Of a stretch of 38,430 nt of DNA, positions 1 through 8,273 are shown piece by piece. The notes beneath the pieces were generated by a model. It had not been told where the DNA came from and searched no databases. It worked only from the letters and a program-made list of their open reading frames with translations. Position numbers and translations under genes: made by a program. Numbering within the stretch: the first letter of the stretch is position 1; each line of letters begins with the position of its first letter. The DNA is taken from NCBI GenBank assembly GCA_902572825.1, contig CACGHD010000014.1, positions 1 through 38,430 of the forward strand, read 5' to 3'. The stretch is from an uncultured Prochlorococcus sp. Its GTDB lineage: Bacteria; Cyanobacteriota; Cyanobacteriia; PCC-6307; Cyanobiaceae.

Positions 1-557
1 GCTCTATTCATGAGTCACCATGGTCAATGACATTTCCCTTGGTATTTCTAGCTGTACCGTCTGTAATTATTGGTTTTGTGGGACTTCCATGGCATAGTAA
101 AATTTCATATTTACTTGATCCTGAAGAAGCAGAAACTGCGGCAAAAGCCTTCGAATTAAAAGAATTTTTGCCTTTAGCAATTGCGTCAGTACTTATTGCA
201 TCAGCTGGAATCATTATTGCTTATCAGGCATATTTTGTGAAAAAAATTAATTTGTCAGTTTTATTTGCCGAAAAGTTTCCTAGCATCAACCAATTTTTAT
301 CCAATAAATGGTATCTAGATGATATTAATGAAAAACTTTTTGTTAAGGGTAGCAGAAAACTTGCCAAAGAAGTCTTGGAGGTTGATTCTAAGGTTGTTGA
401 TGGCGTCGTAAACCTTACTGGACTTGTAACTTTAGGTAGTGGAGAAGGTCTAAAATATTTTGAGACTGGTAGGGCTCAATTTTATGCTCTTATTGTTTTT
501 GGAGGAGTAATTCTGCTGGTTGCTATATTTGGTTTTCAATCTCCTCAAGTATCTTAA
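1..557 (+). CDS. ndhF: NAD(P)H-quinone oxidoreductase subunit 5 (NdhF), C-terminal part
   Basis: Partial gene cut by the left edge. The reading frame is already open at base 3, before the first ATG at 27, and about 184 residues remain. The early HESPW motif followed by a hydrophobic helix is typical of the distal part of NdhF/NuoL, a proton-pumping antiporter-like membrane subunit of NDH-1 in the thylakoid. The rest has an amphipathic segment (NKWYLDDINEKLF) and a final membrane helix near the C-terminus, matching the long lateral helix and last membrane helix of the family. It is followed 85 bases downstream by ndhD on the same strand, the ndhF-ndhD pairing usual in cyanobacteria. NDH-1 here serves cyclic electron flow around photosystem I and respiration. 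Identification is firm; only the N-terminal part is missing. Confidence 0.93.
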   Translation, partial: SIHESPWSMTFPLVFLAVPSVIIGFVGLPWHSKISYLLDPEEAETAAKAFELKEFLPLAIASVLIASAGIIIAYQAYFVKKINLSVLFAEKFPSINQFLSNKWYLDDINEKLFVKGSRKLAKEVLEVDSKVVDGVVNLTGLVTLGSGEGLKYFETGRAQFYALIVFGGVILLVAIFGFQSPQVS

Positions 558-642
558 TTACAATTGTGTGTCTTCACTGTCCATTGGGGTGAAAAAATAC
601 AGAAAATTTCTAGACTTTACTTAAGATAAATTTCTTATTAAA

Positions 643-2283
643 TTGAGTACTGATTTTTTTACGCACTTTACTGTACATATGTTTGGAACGTTAGGAGCTG
701 GATTGTCTAACTTTCCTTGGTTGTCTGCTTCAATTTTATTTCCAATTGGTAGTGCATTTGTAATACCTTTTTTTCCAGATAAAGGCGATGGCAAAGAGGT
801 GAGATGGTTTGCATTATCTATTGCATTAATTACTTTTTTAATAACTGTAGGTTCATATATAAATGGTTTTGATATTAATAATGAAAATGTTCAATTGAGA
901 GAAAATATTAGTTGGCTTCCGGATTTAGGTCTTACTTGGTCTGTTGGTGCTGATGGCATGTCTATGCCTTTAATTTTATTAACTAGTTTTATAACTGCTT
1001 TAGCAGTTCTTGCTGCATGGCCAGTCAAATTCAAACCAAAGTTATTTTTCTTTTTGATATTGATTATGGATGGTGGGCAAATCGCTGTTTTTGCCGTACA
1101 AGATATGCTTTTATTCTTTCTAACTTGGGAACTTGAGCTAATTCCAGTGTATTTATTACTGGCCATATGGGGTGGCAAAAACCGACAATATGCAGCAACT
1201 AAATTCATTATTTATACGGCTGGCAGTTCTATCTTCATTCTTTTAGCAGCATTAGCAATGGGTTTCTATGGTACAGAAATTCCTAACTTTGATTTTTCTC
1301 ACTTGGCAGATCAAGATTTTGATCAGAAATTCCAAATATTATGTTATGTGGGGCTATTAATTGCATTTGGAGTAAAACTTCCAATAGTACCTCTTCATAC
1401 ATGGCTTCCGGATGCTCATGGAGAGGCTACAGCTCCTGTTCATATGCTTCTAGCAGGGATTTTATTAAAGATGGGAGGATATGCTCTTTTAAGATTTAAT
1501 GCACAATTATTACCTGTTGCTCATGCTCAATTTGCCCCATTATTAATAGTTCTTGGGGTAGTCAATATAATTTATGCTGCATTAACTTCTTTTGCTCAAA
1601 GAAATCTTAAAAGAAAAATTGCATACAGTTCGATAAGTCATATGGGTTTTGTTCTCATTGGCATAGGGAGTTTCAGTAGTCTTGGAACAAGCGGAGCTAT
1701 GTTACAAATGGTTAGTCATGGATTAATTGGCGCAAGTTTATTTTTTCTTGTTGGGGCCACCTATGACAGAACAAAGACTCTTAAACTTGATGAAATGAGT
1801 GGTGTAGGACAAAAAATGAGAATAATGTTTGCCCTTTGGACCGCTTGCTCCCTTGCTTCCCTCGCTTTACCTGGTATGAGTGGATTTGTTTCCGAATTGA
1901 TGGTATTTACAGGATTTGTAACTGATGAAGTGTATACACTTCCTTTTAGGGTAGTGATGGCCTCTTTAGCTGCTATCGGTGTAATACTTACTCCTATTTA
2001 TCTACTTTCTATGTTGCGAGAGATTTTCTTTGGTAAAGAAAATCCTAAATTAATCGAAGAACGAAAACTTATAGATGCAGAGCCAAGGGAAGTTTATATT
2101 ATTGCTTGTTTACTTTTGCCGATTATCGGAATAGGTTTGTACCCAAGATTAGTTACTGAAAGTTATATTGCATCAATAAATAATTTGGTTGATCGAGATA
2201 TAACAGCAGTTCAAGGTGCAGTAAAAACAAATATTTTTTCAGGAACTAAAACAAATGATATTCTAAAAGCTCCAAAAATATAA
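643..2283 (+). CDS. ndhD: NAD(P)H-quinone oxidoreductase chain 4 (NdhD)
   Basis: A 546-residue multi-helix membrane protein of the NuoM/NdhD family, a proton-pumping antiporter-like subunit of NDH-1. The key membrane glutamate region [10 protein letters not shown] lies at about residues 161-170. The conserved lysine/histidine stretch [20 protein letters not shown] lies at about 245-270, followed by KMGGYALLR. Length fits the family (about 500-550). The start is uncertain: TTG at 643 gives the longest protein, while ATG at 679 would remove 12 residues; neither has a strong Shine-Dalgarno site. Its place directly behind ndhF suggests cotranscription and assembly into the same membrane arm. Which ndhD paralogue it is rests on the ndhF partner, which points to the respiratory/cyclic-flow form rather than the CO2-uptake forms. 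Confidence 0.95.
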   Translation: MSTDFFTHFTVHMFGTLGAGLSNFPWLSASILFPIGSAFVIPFFPDKGDGKEVRWFALSIALITFLITVGSYINGFDINNENVQLRENISWLPDLGLTWSVGADGMSMPLILLTSFITALAVLAAWPVKFKPKLFFFLILIMDGGQIAVFAVQDMLLFFLTWELELIPVYLLLAIWGGKNRQYAATKFIIYTAGSSIFILLAALAMGFYGTEIPNFDFSHLADQDFDQKFQILCYVGLLIAFGVKLPIVPLHTWLPDAHGEATAPVHMLLAGILLKMGGYALLRFNAQLLPVAHAQFAPLLIVLGVVNIIYAALTSFAQRNLKRKIAYSSISHMGFVLIGIGSFSSLGTSGAMLQMVSHGLIGASLFFLVGATYDRTKTLKLDEMSGVGQKMRIMFALWTACSLASLALPGMSGFVSELMVFTGFVTDEVYTLPFRVVMASLAAIGVILTPIYLLSMLREIFFGKENPKLIEERKLIDAEPREVYIIACLLLPIIGIGLYPRLVTESYIASINNLVDRDITAVQGAVKTNIFSGTKTNDILKAPKI

Positions 2284-2292
2284 TTTTTTAAA

Positions 2293-2317
2293 TTAATGCA
2301 ATATTGTTTGGCATTAA
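2293..2317 (+). repeat. small inverted repeat after ndhD
   Basis: Seven-base arms TTAATGC (2293-2299) and GCATTAA (2311-2317) around an 11-base loop begin ten bases past the ndhD stop. No run of U follows on the + strand, so it is not a normal intrinsic terminator. It may be a weak 3' stem or chance in A+T-rich DNA. Confidence 0.25.
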
Positions 2318-2409
2318 ATCAATTAAAAGATATCTTGTGAATAGATTTTATCTATTTCAAAATATCTTATTTCAATCCTATTGATAGGCAACAATTAGGC
2401 CCTAGATTA

Positions 2410-3228
2410 TTGATTAAGTTTCTCCAAGACGCTGCAGGCAAAGGTGAGCTTGATCCATGGGATATTGATGTAATAAGTGTAATTGATAGTTTTTTAGAGC
2501 AATACTCCCATACTTTTAATCAATCTTCAAATAATCAAATCTCATATCATAAAGATTTAGCTGAGACCAGCGAAGCATTTTTTGCGGCCTCCGTACTAGT
2601 AAATCTTAAGGCTCAGGTTTTAGAATCTGATGTTTTCAAAGAAAATTCTTCCGATTTTGAAGATGAATTTGACTTGGATGATCAAGATTGGATTGATAAA
2701 GAGTTTGATATTCCAAAATTTCCTGAAAAATATCTTAGGAGAAGATCAATTGCACAACCAATTCTTAAACGTACAACAACATTAGGAGAACTTGTAAGTC
2801 AGTTAGAGTCTATAGCAGAAGTTATAGAAACCCAAGATCTTCTTCTCATGAAGAGAAAAAGGAATAAAAAATATTCTGATAAGGCTTTAATTTCTCAAGT
2901 AAAATCTTTAGCACATCGCGAGAAACTTCCAGAAACCACTAAAGCATTAGGGAAATTTATTGATGGATGGGAAAAAGCATTACAATGGACAGATTTTGAA
3001 TATTTAGTAAAGAAATGGCAAACAGTAGTAAAAAACGATTTAGATAAAGATCGTTTGGGAGTTTTTTGGGCTTTGTTATTTTTATCATCTGAAAACAAAA
3101 TTGAAATTAAACAAATTAATTCCTTATATGGTCCTATTCAAATTAAAAGAATAATACCTGATGGTGGCTTAGCTCAATTGCCTATAGAAAATCTTGAAGT
3201 GAGTAATGCCTCTTCATCGGCTGCTTAG
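2410..3228 (+). CDS. scpA: segregation and condensation protein A (ScpA)
   Basis: About 272 residues from TTG at 2410. The motif LLxxAxxGELDPWDIDVISVIDSFL near the N-terminus is the kleisin N-terminal signature of ScpA, which bridges SMC heads and works with ScpB in chromosome compaction and segregation. An acidic linker (about residues 75-100) is followed by a C-terminal winged-helix-like part with FLALLFLSSENKIEIKQ-type sequence. The frame is open upstream to the TGA at 2338, and the residues just before the TTG (QLGPRLLIK) look like conserved family sequence. Translation therefore may begin earlier, perhaps at ATT 2380. No ATG, GTG or TTG is in frame between 2341 and 2410. Family assignment is good; the start is not settled. 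Confidence 0.82.
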   Translation: MIKFLQDAAGKGELDPWDIDVISVIDSFLEQYSHTFNQSSNNQISYHKDLAETSEAFFAASVLVNLKAQVLESDVFKENSSDFEDEFDLDDQDWIDKEFDIPKFPEKYLRRRSIAQPILKRTTTLGELVSQLESIAEVIETQDLLLMKRKRNKKYSDKALISQVKSLAHREKLPETTKALGKFIDGWEKALQWTDFEYLVKKWQTVVKNDLDKDRLGVFWALLFLSSENKIEIKQINSLYGPIQIKRIIPDGGLAQLPIENLEVSNASSSAA

Positions 3229-3275
3229 ATGCTTTATAAGCAATAACGTATAATTTAAAAAATGGTTTTGTATTT

Positions 3276-4454
3276 ATGAAGGCAATGATACTTGCGGCAG
3301 GTAAGGGCACACGTGTTCAGCCTATTACGCATGTTATTCCGAAACCGATGATTCCGATTTTGCAAAAACCTGTTATGGAATTTCTCTTGGAACTTTTACG
3401 AGAACATAACTTTAAGGAAATAATGGTAAATGTTTCACATCTAGCTGAAGAAATTGAAAATTATTTTAGAGATGGGCAAAGATTTGGAGTAGAAATTGCT
3501 TATAGTTTTGAGGGAAGAATTGAAGATGGAGAATTAATAGGTGATGCTTTGGGATCAGCAGGAGGATTAAAAAAAATTCAGGATTTTCAAAGTTTTTTTG
3601 ATGAAACTTTTGTTGTTTTATGTGGTGATGCTTTAGTTGATTTAGATTTAACTCAAGCTGTTAAAAAACATAAGCAGAAAGGAGCTATTGCCAGCTTGAT
3701 AACAAAGAAAGTAACTAAAGATCAAGTATCAAGTTATGGTGTAGTAGTTTCTGATGAGAATGGAAGAATAAAGGCTTTTCAGGAAAAGCCAACAGTTGAT
3801 CAAGCTTTAAGTGACTCTATAAATACAGGAATTTATCTTTTCGAACCCGAAATTTTTAATTACATACCTTCAGCAGAGAAATTTGATATTGGAGCTGATC
3901 TTTTCCCTAAACTTGTTGAAATGGATTTACCATTTTTTGCATTACCAATGGATTTTGAATGGGTAGATATTGGAAAAGTTCCTGATTATTGGAGTGCTAT
4001 TAGAAATGTATTGCAAGGCAAGGTAAGACAAGTGCAAATACCAGGTAAGGAAATAAAACCAGGAGTTTTTACTGGTTTGAATGTAGCGGCTAACTGGGAA
4101 AAGATTAATATTACTGGACCTGTTTATATAGGGGGAATGACTAGAATCGAGGATGGAGCAACTATTATTGGCCCCTCCATGATTGGACCAAGTTGTTGCA
4201 TTTGCGAGGGAGCAACTATAGATAACTCAATTATTTTTGATTATTCTAAAATTGGTAAAGGTGTAAGGCTTATGGATAAGTTAGTGTTTGGTAAATATTG
4301 TGTTGGGAAAAACGGAGATCATTTTGATTTGCAAGATGCATCTTTAGATTGGTTAATTGCAGATTCAAGAAGATCTGATTTGACTGAGCCATCACCTCAG
4401 CAGAAAGCTATGGCAGAACTATTAGGTACTGATTTGATTAATATTCCAGACTAA
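3276..4454 (+). CDS. cugP: UDP-glucose pyrophosphorylase, cyanobacterial CugP type
   Basis: 392 residues, ATG start. The N-terminal nucleotidyltransferase domain shows LAAGKGTRVQPIT with PKPMIPI (residues 6-28), GSAGGLKKI near 95, and CGDALVDLDL near 116-125 with the metal-binding Asp. The C-terminal third (about 260-350) has repeated turns (YIGGMTRIEDGATIIGPSMIGPSC) of a left-handed beta-helix. Such proteins were first annotated as mannose-1-phosphate guanylyltransferases. From memory of the Synechocystis protein Sll1558, length and sequence match CugP, the non-GalU enzyme that makes UDP-glucose from UTP and glucose-1-phosphate for glycolipids and sugars. Substrate is inferred by family. Its 3' end overlaps the convergent metF by 17 bases. 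Confidence 0.85.
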   Translation: MKAMILAAGKGTRVQPITHVIPKPMIPILQKPVMEFLLELLREHNFKEIMVNVSHLAEEIENYFRDGQRFGVEIAYSFEGRIEDGELIGDALGSAGGLKKIQDFQSFFDETFVVLCGDALVDLDLTQAVKKHKQKGAIASLITKKVTKDQVSSYGVVVSDENGRIKAFQEKPTVDQALSDSINTGIYLFEPEIFNYIPSAEKFDIGADLFPKLVEMDLPFFALPMDFEWVDIGKVPDYWSAIRNVLQGKVRQVQIPGKEIKPGVFTGLNVAANWEKINITGPVYIGGMTRIEDGATIIGPSMIGPSCCICEGATIDNSIIFDYSKIGKGVRLMDKLVFGKYCVGKNGDHFDLQDASLDWLIADSRRSDLTEPSPQQKAMAELLGTDLINIPD

Positions 4455-5328
4455 GATTAGCTTTTTCAATAATCTCAGGTATCAAATGCTCTGCTTTTAC
4501 GGCCATTAGATGAACACCATTTGCGATATTAATAAAATCATGAGCTTGTTCAGCCGCAATTTTAATACCTTCTTGTAAAGGGTCTTTAGCATCTTTAAGA
4601 CGATTTAAGATGTTTTCAGGGATGTTTGCGCCTGGAACGTATTTGTTTATAAAGAGAGCGTTTTTGTAAGACTTTAATAGGAATACACCTGCAATTACAG
4701 GAATTTCAAGAGGTTTGCTAATTTTTTCACAAAACTCTATCAAATTTTCTTTTTCCATAACCATTTGAGTTTGTATAAATCCAGCTCCAGCCTTTTTTTT
4801 ATTTTTTATTCTATTTTCTAAACTTCTTTTATTTCTGCAATTTGGATCAGCTGCAGCACCTGCAAAAATAAATGTTTTTTTATCGGAAAGTTCTCCTAGA
4901 GTAGGATCAATTCCTTTATTGAAAGCCTGAATTTGTTTGAGCAATCTAACTGATTCAAACTCATGGACGGCTTTGGCATCTTGTTGGTCCCCAGCTTTTA
5001 CTGAATCACCGGTAATGCATAAGATGTTTCTAATTCCTAAAGCATTTGCTCCCAAAATGTCTGATTGTAAAGCAATTTTATTACGATCTCTGCAAGAAAT
5101 TTGCATTACTGGTTCTATCCCATTTTCCAGTAATAGTTTGGACATTGCCAAGCTGCACATTCTCATTACAGCCCTGCTTCCATCGGTAATGTTAACAGCA
5201 TGTACCTTATCTTTCAAAAGTTGTGCTATCTTAAGAGATCTTATGGGGCTTCCACCTCTTGGCGGCATTAATTCTGCCGTTATTACCTTAGATCTTTTTT
5301 CTAAAGTCTGCTGAAGTTTTGATTTCAA
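4438..5328 (-). CDS. metF: 5,10-methylenetetrahydrofolate reductase
   Basis: 296 residues, the usual length of the bacterial enzyme. It reduces methylene-THF to methyl-THF, the methyl donor for methionine synthesis, using FAD. The TIM-barrel signature is clear: ITAELMPPRGG at the N-terminus (catalytic Glu region), VNITDG near 45, MQISCRDRN near 76, ILCITGDSVKAGD near 103-115 and the QTQMVME segment near 185. No in-frame ATG precedes these motifs, so TTG at 5328 is the chosen start. It is transcribed divergently from the pedR-like gene with a 77-base gap and converges on cugP with a 17-base coding overlap. Confidence 0.9.
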   Translation of the reverse strand: MKSKLQQTLEKRSKVITAELMPPRGGSPIRSLKIAQLLKDKVHAVNITDGSRAVMRMCSLAMSKLLLENGIEPVMQISCRDRNKIALQSDILGANALGIRNILCITGDSVKAGDQQDAKAVHEFESVRLLKQIQAFNKGIDPTLGELSDKKTFIFAGAAADPNCRNKRSLENRIKNKKKAGAGFIQTQMVMEKENLIEFCEKISKPLEIPVIAGVFLLKSYKNALFINKYVPGANIPENILNRLKDAKDPLQEGIKIAAEQAHDFINIANGVHLMAVKAEHLIPEIIEKANLSLEY

Positions 5329-5390
5329 TTGCTTTTGTTTCCTAGTTGGTTAACAAGTGTACTGAGATTGCTAAACTTAATTAATATAAA

Positions 5391-5396
5391 AAAGGA
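5391..5396 (+). promoter_or_regulatory. Shine-Dalgarno site of the pedR-like gene
   Basis: AAAGGA lies nine bases before the ATG at 5406, one of the clearer ribosome-binding sites in a window where many starts lack one. It supports the chosen start. Confidence 0.55.
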
Positions 5397-5405
5397 ACTG
5401 TTTAA

Positions 5406-5684
5406 ATGCAAATGGTTGAAGAAGAAGTAAACAACATTGATATGATGGGTCTCTCAGCAAGAGAGATGGAAATCATTGATCTTGTAGCTGATGGGCTTAC
5501 AAATCAAGAAATTGCAGTAAAACTAACTATTAGTAAAAGAACTGTTGATAATCATGTAAGTAATATGTTTACAAAAACTGGTTCTAAAAACAGAGTGGCA
5601 CTTTTGAATTGGGCAATGGACAACGGTAAGATTTGTAGAGATGGATTTAATTGTTGTACACTCCCAGACTCTGATCAAGATTAA
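5406..5684 (+). CDS. pedR: PedR-like LuxR-type redox-responsive transcription regulator
   Basis: 92 residues, made almost entirely of a LuxR/FixJ helix-turn-helix: LSAREMEIIDLVADGLTNQEIA (about 16-37) and the recognition helix with SKRTVDNHVSNMF (about 43-55). There is no receiver domain. The C-terminal tail carries three cysteines, C77, C83 and C84. Stand-alone LuxR proteins of this size with cysteines match cyanobacterial PedR (Synechocystis Ssl0564), reported to respond to photosynthetic electron transport through thioredoxin. That function is transferred by family resemblance; the sequence itself shows only the DNA-binding domain and the cysteines. It has its own divergent promoter region opposite metF. 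Confidence 0.8.
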   Translation: MQMVEEEVNNIDMMGLSAREMEIIDLVADGLTNQEIAVKLTISKRTVDNHVSNMFTKTGSKNRVALLNWAMDNGKICRDGFNCCTLPDSDQD

Positions 5685-5689
5685 TATTA

Positions 5690-5836
5690 CTATTTACTTT
5701 TTTTTGTATTATTAGCCAAATCTATTAGACAATAATTTGTAGAACCTAATTCGAATAGTTCAGCGTATGCAATACATGCATCTTTGTCTGAATCAACAAA
5801 TCTCAATATACCTTCTTTGTCGTAAAGACCATACAT
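5690..5836 (-). CDS. small conserved-looking protein of 48 residues, function unknown
   Basis: A 49-codon frame read from ATG at 5836 to TAG at 5690. It begins MYGLYDKEGILRF, continues with DSDKDACIAYAELFELGS, and ends in a lysine-rich tail. It fills most of the otherwise empty 248-base gap between the pedR-like gene and the CYTH gene and stops five bases from the convergent pedR-like stop. The composition is protein-like (balanced charge, amphipathic helix, two Cys), unlike A+T noise. I believe similar short proteins recur in marine picocyanobacteria, but this is recall, not a search. No membrane helix or signal peptide. Function unknown. Confidence 0.65.
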   Translation of the reverse strand: MYGLYDKEGILRFVDSDKDACIAYAELFELGSTNYCLIDLANNTKKSK

Positions 5837-5932
5837 TTGAAGAAATTAAAAAATACTTTGCTTAAACATAAAGAGAATATAAAGGATGAGTGGTTCTTTT
5901 GACTAGTTATTTTTTAGATATATTTAATACTT

Positions 5933-6400
5933 TTACTTCCACTCTGAAAAAGGTTTGTTAGCAAGACTGAAATTGGAGTAATGTTTCATGCCAGTTATTT
6001 CCTTTGATATGAATGATGGGAGACTTAAATCTTCCTTTTCACTGGATAGTTCAATTTCGGCAATTTCAAGTGGATAATTATTTTCTTTAAAACAATCTAT
6101 AATCCAAGATTTTCTTTCAATTTCTAAGAAAAATCTTTCTTTTTTAATTGTATTAGAAAGATTTGACATTATTGTTTCTCCATCTTTTTGTGGGATGGAG
6201 TATTCAAATTCAAAGTTAGTAAAGCTTTCTATATGTTTTTTTAATGTAATTTTAAAATCTTTGCCGGTAAACCTTATCCTAATAATCCAATCATCTATAG
6301 TTTTTGATAAGTATCCTTGTTCAATAATAATTTTGTTAGTAATGAATTTTCTCCAATTATCATTTTTTATAAGAAAACGTCTTTCTATTTCAAGAGCCAT
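5933..6400 (-). CDS. CYTH-domain protein (triphosphate tunnel metalloenzyme family)
   Basis: 155 residues, ATG start. The N-terminal signature LEIERRFLI (residues 3-11, ExExK-type beta strand) defines the CYTH superfamily, whose eight-stranded barrel binds triphosphates with divalent metals. Further charged strands follow (IRIRF near 41-45, KITLKK near 50-55, EIERK near 93-97, EIAEIELSSE near 112-121), matching the alternating acid/base residues that line the tunnel. Members include tripolyphosphatases, thiamine triphosphatases and class IV adenylate cyclases; short bacterial forms are often tripolyphosphatases. The exact substrate cannot be read from sequence. It starts one base after the nadK stop, so it is almost certainly translated from the same message. 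Confidence 0.83.
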   Translation of the reverse strand: MALEIERRFLIKNDNWRKFITNKIIIEQGYLSKTIDDWIIRIRFTGKDFKITLKKHIESFTNFEFEYSIPQKDGETIMSNLSNTIKKERFFLEIERKSWIIDCFKENNYPLEIAEIELSSEKEDLSLPSFISKEITGMKHYSNFSLANKPFSEWK

Positions 6401-7312
6401 TTAATTTTTTGGATTTTTAAGAGATAAATCTCCTTTCCAATCTAGTTTCTTTATCAAAGTATTGTAATAGCTAGTGCTCTTTTTAAACCTAATTATTTTG
6501 CAGGGTGATTGGCCTTTTTTGATCTCACAATAATAGTTTTCCTTAATGGTCATACATTTTTCACCGTCTCTCCATAATTTAATTTCGCCTTTACTTTTGT
6601 TTACTGGTTTAATGATTACCTTACTTGTATTAGGTATGACAATCGGCCTACTTGCTAAACTCATCGGGCATATAGGGTTAATTATCATTGCATCTATACT
6701 AGGGTGTACTATCGGACCACCTGCAGCCATTGAGTATGCAGTTGAGCCAGTAGATGTAGATATAATTAGTCCATCACCTTTGTATTCATTTACCTTCTCA
6801 TTATTTATTTCAATTTGTATTTGGTTGGTAGGAGAAATATCTTCTTCAACAGATTTAAAATAAAAATCATTTAAGGCATCATAGCTTTTTATAATTTTTT
6901 TCTCTGGACTTGTTCCACTAATACAAACATTACAATTTAATCGATTACGAAAATCAATGATATATTCTTTGTTTTCAAGGATTTCAATAAAAGATTTGTC
7001 AAATAAAAAATCTTTCTCTTGAGTAAGAAAACCCAAATTGCCACCAATATTAATGCTTAATAAAGGAATATCATAATCAGCTAATGCATTTGCACATTTC
7101 AGAAAGGTTCCATCCCCACCAAGTACTATTCCAATTTCTGGTTGTGATTCTGAATTACAAAGATATTTTTCAATTTCATCCTCATGAAAATCACTTTCAA
7201 TCCTTTTTGATTTAATATTTTTAGCTTTAAGTACTTCTTCACAGAATTTAGAAGCCTCTTGAGCTCTAGAACTATCTGAACGATATACAATGAGCACTAA
7301 TGAAAGTTTCAT
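6401..7312 (-). CDS. nadK: NAD kinase
   Basis: 303 residues, ATG start. It phosphorylates NAD to NADP. The [10 protein letters not shown] motif (about residues 65-74, catalytic Asp) and the [20 protein letters not shown] loop (about 185-204) are diagnostic of ATP-NAD kinases. Position is informative: it follows the ndhA-I-G-E genes on the same strand with a nine-base gap to ndhE and is directly followed by the CYTH gene with no gap. Cyanobacteria usually carry two nadK paralogues; which one this is cannot be decided here. Confidence 0.93.
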   Translation of the reverse strand: MKLSLVLIVYRSDSSRAQEASKFCEEVLKAKNIKSKRIESDFHEDEIEKYLCNSESQPEIGIVLGGDGTFLKCANALADYDIPLLSINIGGNLGFLTQEKDFLFDKSFIEILENKEYIIDFRNRLNCNVCISGTSPEKKIIKSYDALNDFYFKSVEEDISPTNQIQIEINNEKVNEYKGDGLIISTSTGSTAYSMAAGGPIVHPSIDAMIINPICPMSLASRPIVIPNTSKVIIKPVNKSKGEIKLWRDGEKCMTIKENYYCEIKKGQSPCKIIRFKKSTSYYNTLIKKLDWKGDLSLKNPKN

Positions 7313-7321
7313 TTAATGCTT

Positions 7322-7642
7322 TTACCATTTTAATAAATTAAAACTTTCCATATCTACAGTCACCCTATTCCTGTAAAGAGATAGCAATATAGCTAGTCCA
7401 ACTGCTGCTTCTGCTGCAGCAACAGTAATCACAAAAATCGCAAAAACTTGTCCTTGAATTAAATTATTATCAATATAGGAAGAAAACGCCATTAAGTTTA
7501 TATTTACCGCATTGAGCATTAATTCAATGCTCATAAGAACTCTAACTGCATTTCTGCTATTTAATAAACCCCAAATACCAATGCAAAATAGTGCTGAAGA
7601 TACTATCAAAAAAGCTTGAAGAGGAATTGATTCTAAATTCAT
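7322..7642 (-). CDS. ndhE: NAD(P)H-quinone oxidoreductase subunit 4L (NdhE)
   Basis: 106 residues with three predicted membrane helices, the size of NuoK/Ndh[17 protein letters not shown] (about residues 38-53) contains the conserved membrane glutamate, and a second conserved glutamate is in [13 protein letters not shown] (about 72-84). It is the last ndh gene of the ndhA-I-G-E cluster, 18 bases after ndhG. It belongs to the NDH-1 membrane arm in the thylakoid. Confidence 0.95.
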   Translation of the reverse strand: MNLESIPLQAFLIVSSALFCIGIWGLLNSRNAVRVLMSIELMLNAVNINLMAFSSYIDNNLIQGQVFAIFVITVAAAEAAVGLAILLSLYRNRVTVDMESFNLLKW

Positions 7643-7660
7643 AATAAGAAAGTCTAACAG

Positions 7661-8260
7661 TTAATTTTTATTTGTCAGTAATGGTTCTGAAGATTTTTCA
7701 ATTAACTCTTGATCAACAGGGAGTCCTGTCGAAATATCTTGGCTCATTACATCTCTTCTAGCTAAAACTATAGCCCCAATCATTGCCATTAAAAGTAAAA
7801 CTGAAGCTACTTCAAATGGGAGTAAATAATCACTAAATAGATGCTCACCAATCCTAATAGTTGATTCTTCACCAATAGAGTTTTGAGGACTTGATAGGCT
7901 CCATACATTGGTCAAGTCAACTCTTATTAAAAGACTTAGTAAGGTTAAACATATCGATGTTGATATAATTCTTCTCGATTTAATGTCATTTATAGGTTTT
8001 AAATCTTCTTTTTTATTCACAAGCATTATTGCAAAAATTATTAAAACATTAACTGCACCCACGTAAACTAAAACTTGTGCTGCTGCAACAAAACTTGCAT
8101 TTAAAAGAAGATATAATCCTGCTACACTCATGAAAACTCCCCCAAGGAGAAAGGCTGAATAAACAATACTTTCTAGCAATACAACACCAAGAGCTCCAAT
8201 AATGACAACTAAAGATAGAACTGAAAAACAAATAAATTGAGTTGTTATTGCGATGGACAT
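7661..8260 (-). CDS. ndhG: NAD(P)H-quinone oxidoreductase subunit 6 (NdhG)
   Basis: 199 residues with five predicted membrane helices. The conserved NuoJ/NdhG segment AQVLVYVGAVNVLIIFAIML (about residues 61-80) is clear. A fourth helix precedes an extramembrane loop (about 115-140), and the last helix VASVLLLMAMIGAIVLARR is followed by a polar tail. It lies 13 bases after ndhI and 18 before ndhE, consistent with one operon. It is part of the NDH-1 membrane arm near the quinone-binding module. Confidence 0.94.
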   Translation of the reverse strand: MSIAITTQFICFSVLSLVVIIGALGVVLLESIVYSAFLLGGVFMSVAGLYLLLNASFVAAAQVLVYVGAVNVLIIFAIMLVNKKEDLKPINDIKSRRIISTSICLTLLSLLIRVDLTNVWSLSSPQNSIGEESTIRIGEHLFSDYLLPFEVASVLLLMAMIGAIVLARRDVMSQDISTGLPVDQELIEKSSEPLLTNKN

Positions 8261-8273
8261 AAATTAATGGGAA

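Noticed and set aside
569..590. hairpin between ndhF and ndhD as a terminator
   Set aside because: Only a five-base outer stem (TTCAC/GTGAA) with a broken inner part, followed on the + strand by A rather than T residues.
891..1208. 105-codon - frame inside ndhD
   Set aside because: Antisense shadow of a well-supported membrane protein gene.
2296..2340. 14-codon frame before scpA as a leader peptide or original scpA start
   Set aside because: It is in frame with scpA but separated by TGA 2338 and has no recognisable content; likely chance.
4937..5314. 125-codon + frame inside metF
   Set aside because: Antisense to a clear MetF; no independent family signal.
6546..6863. 105-codon hydrophobic + frame inside nadK
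   Set aside because: Hydrophobicity arises from reading the complement of polar codons; nadK on the other strand is firm.
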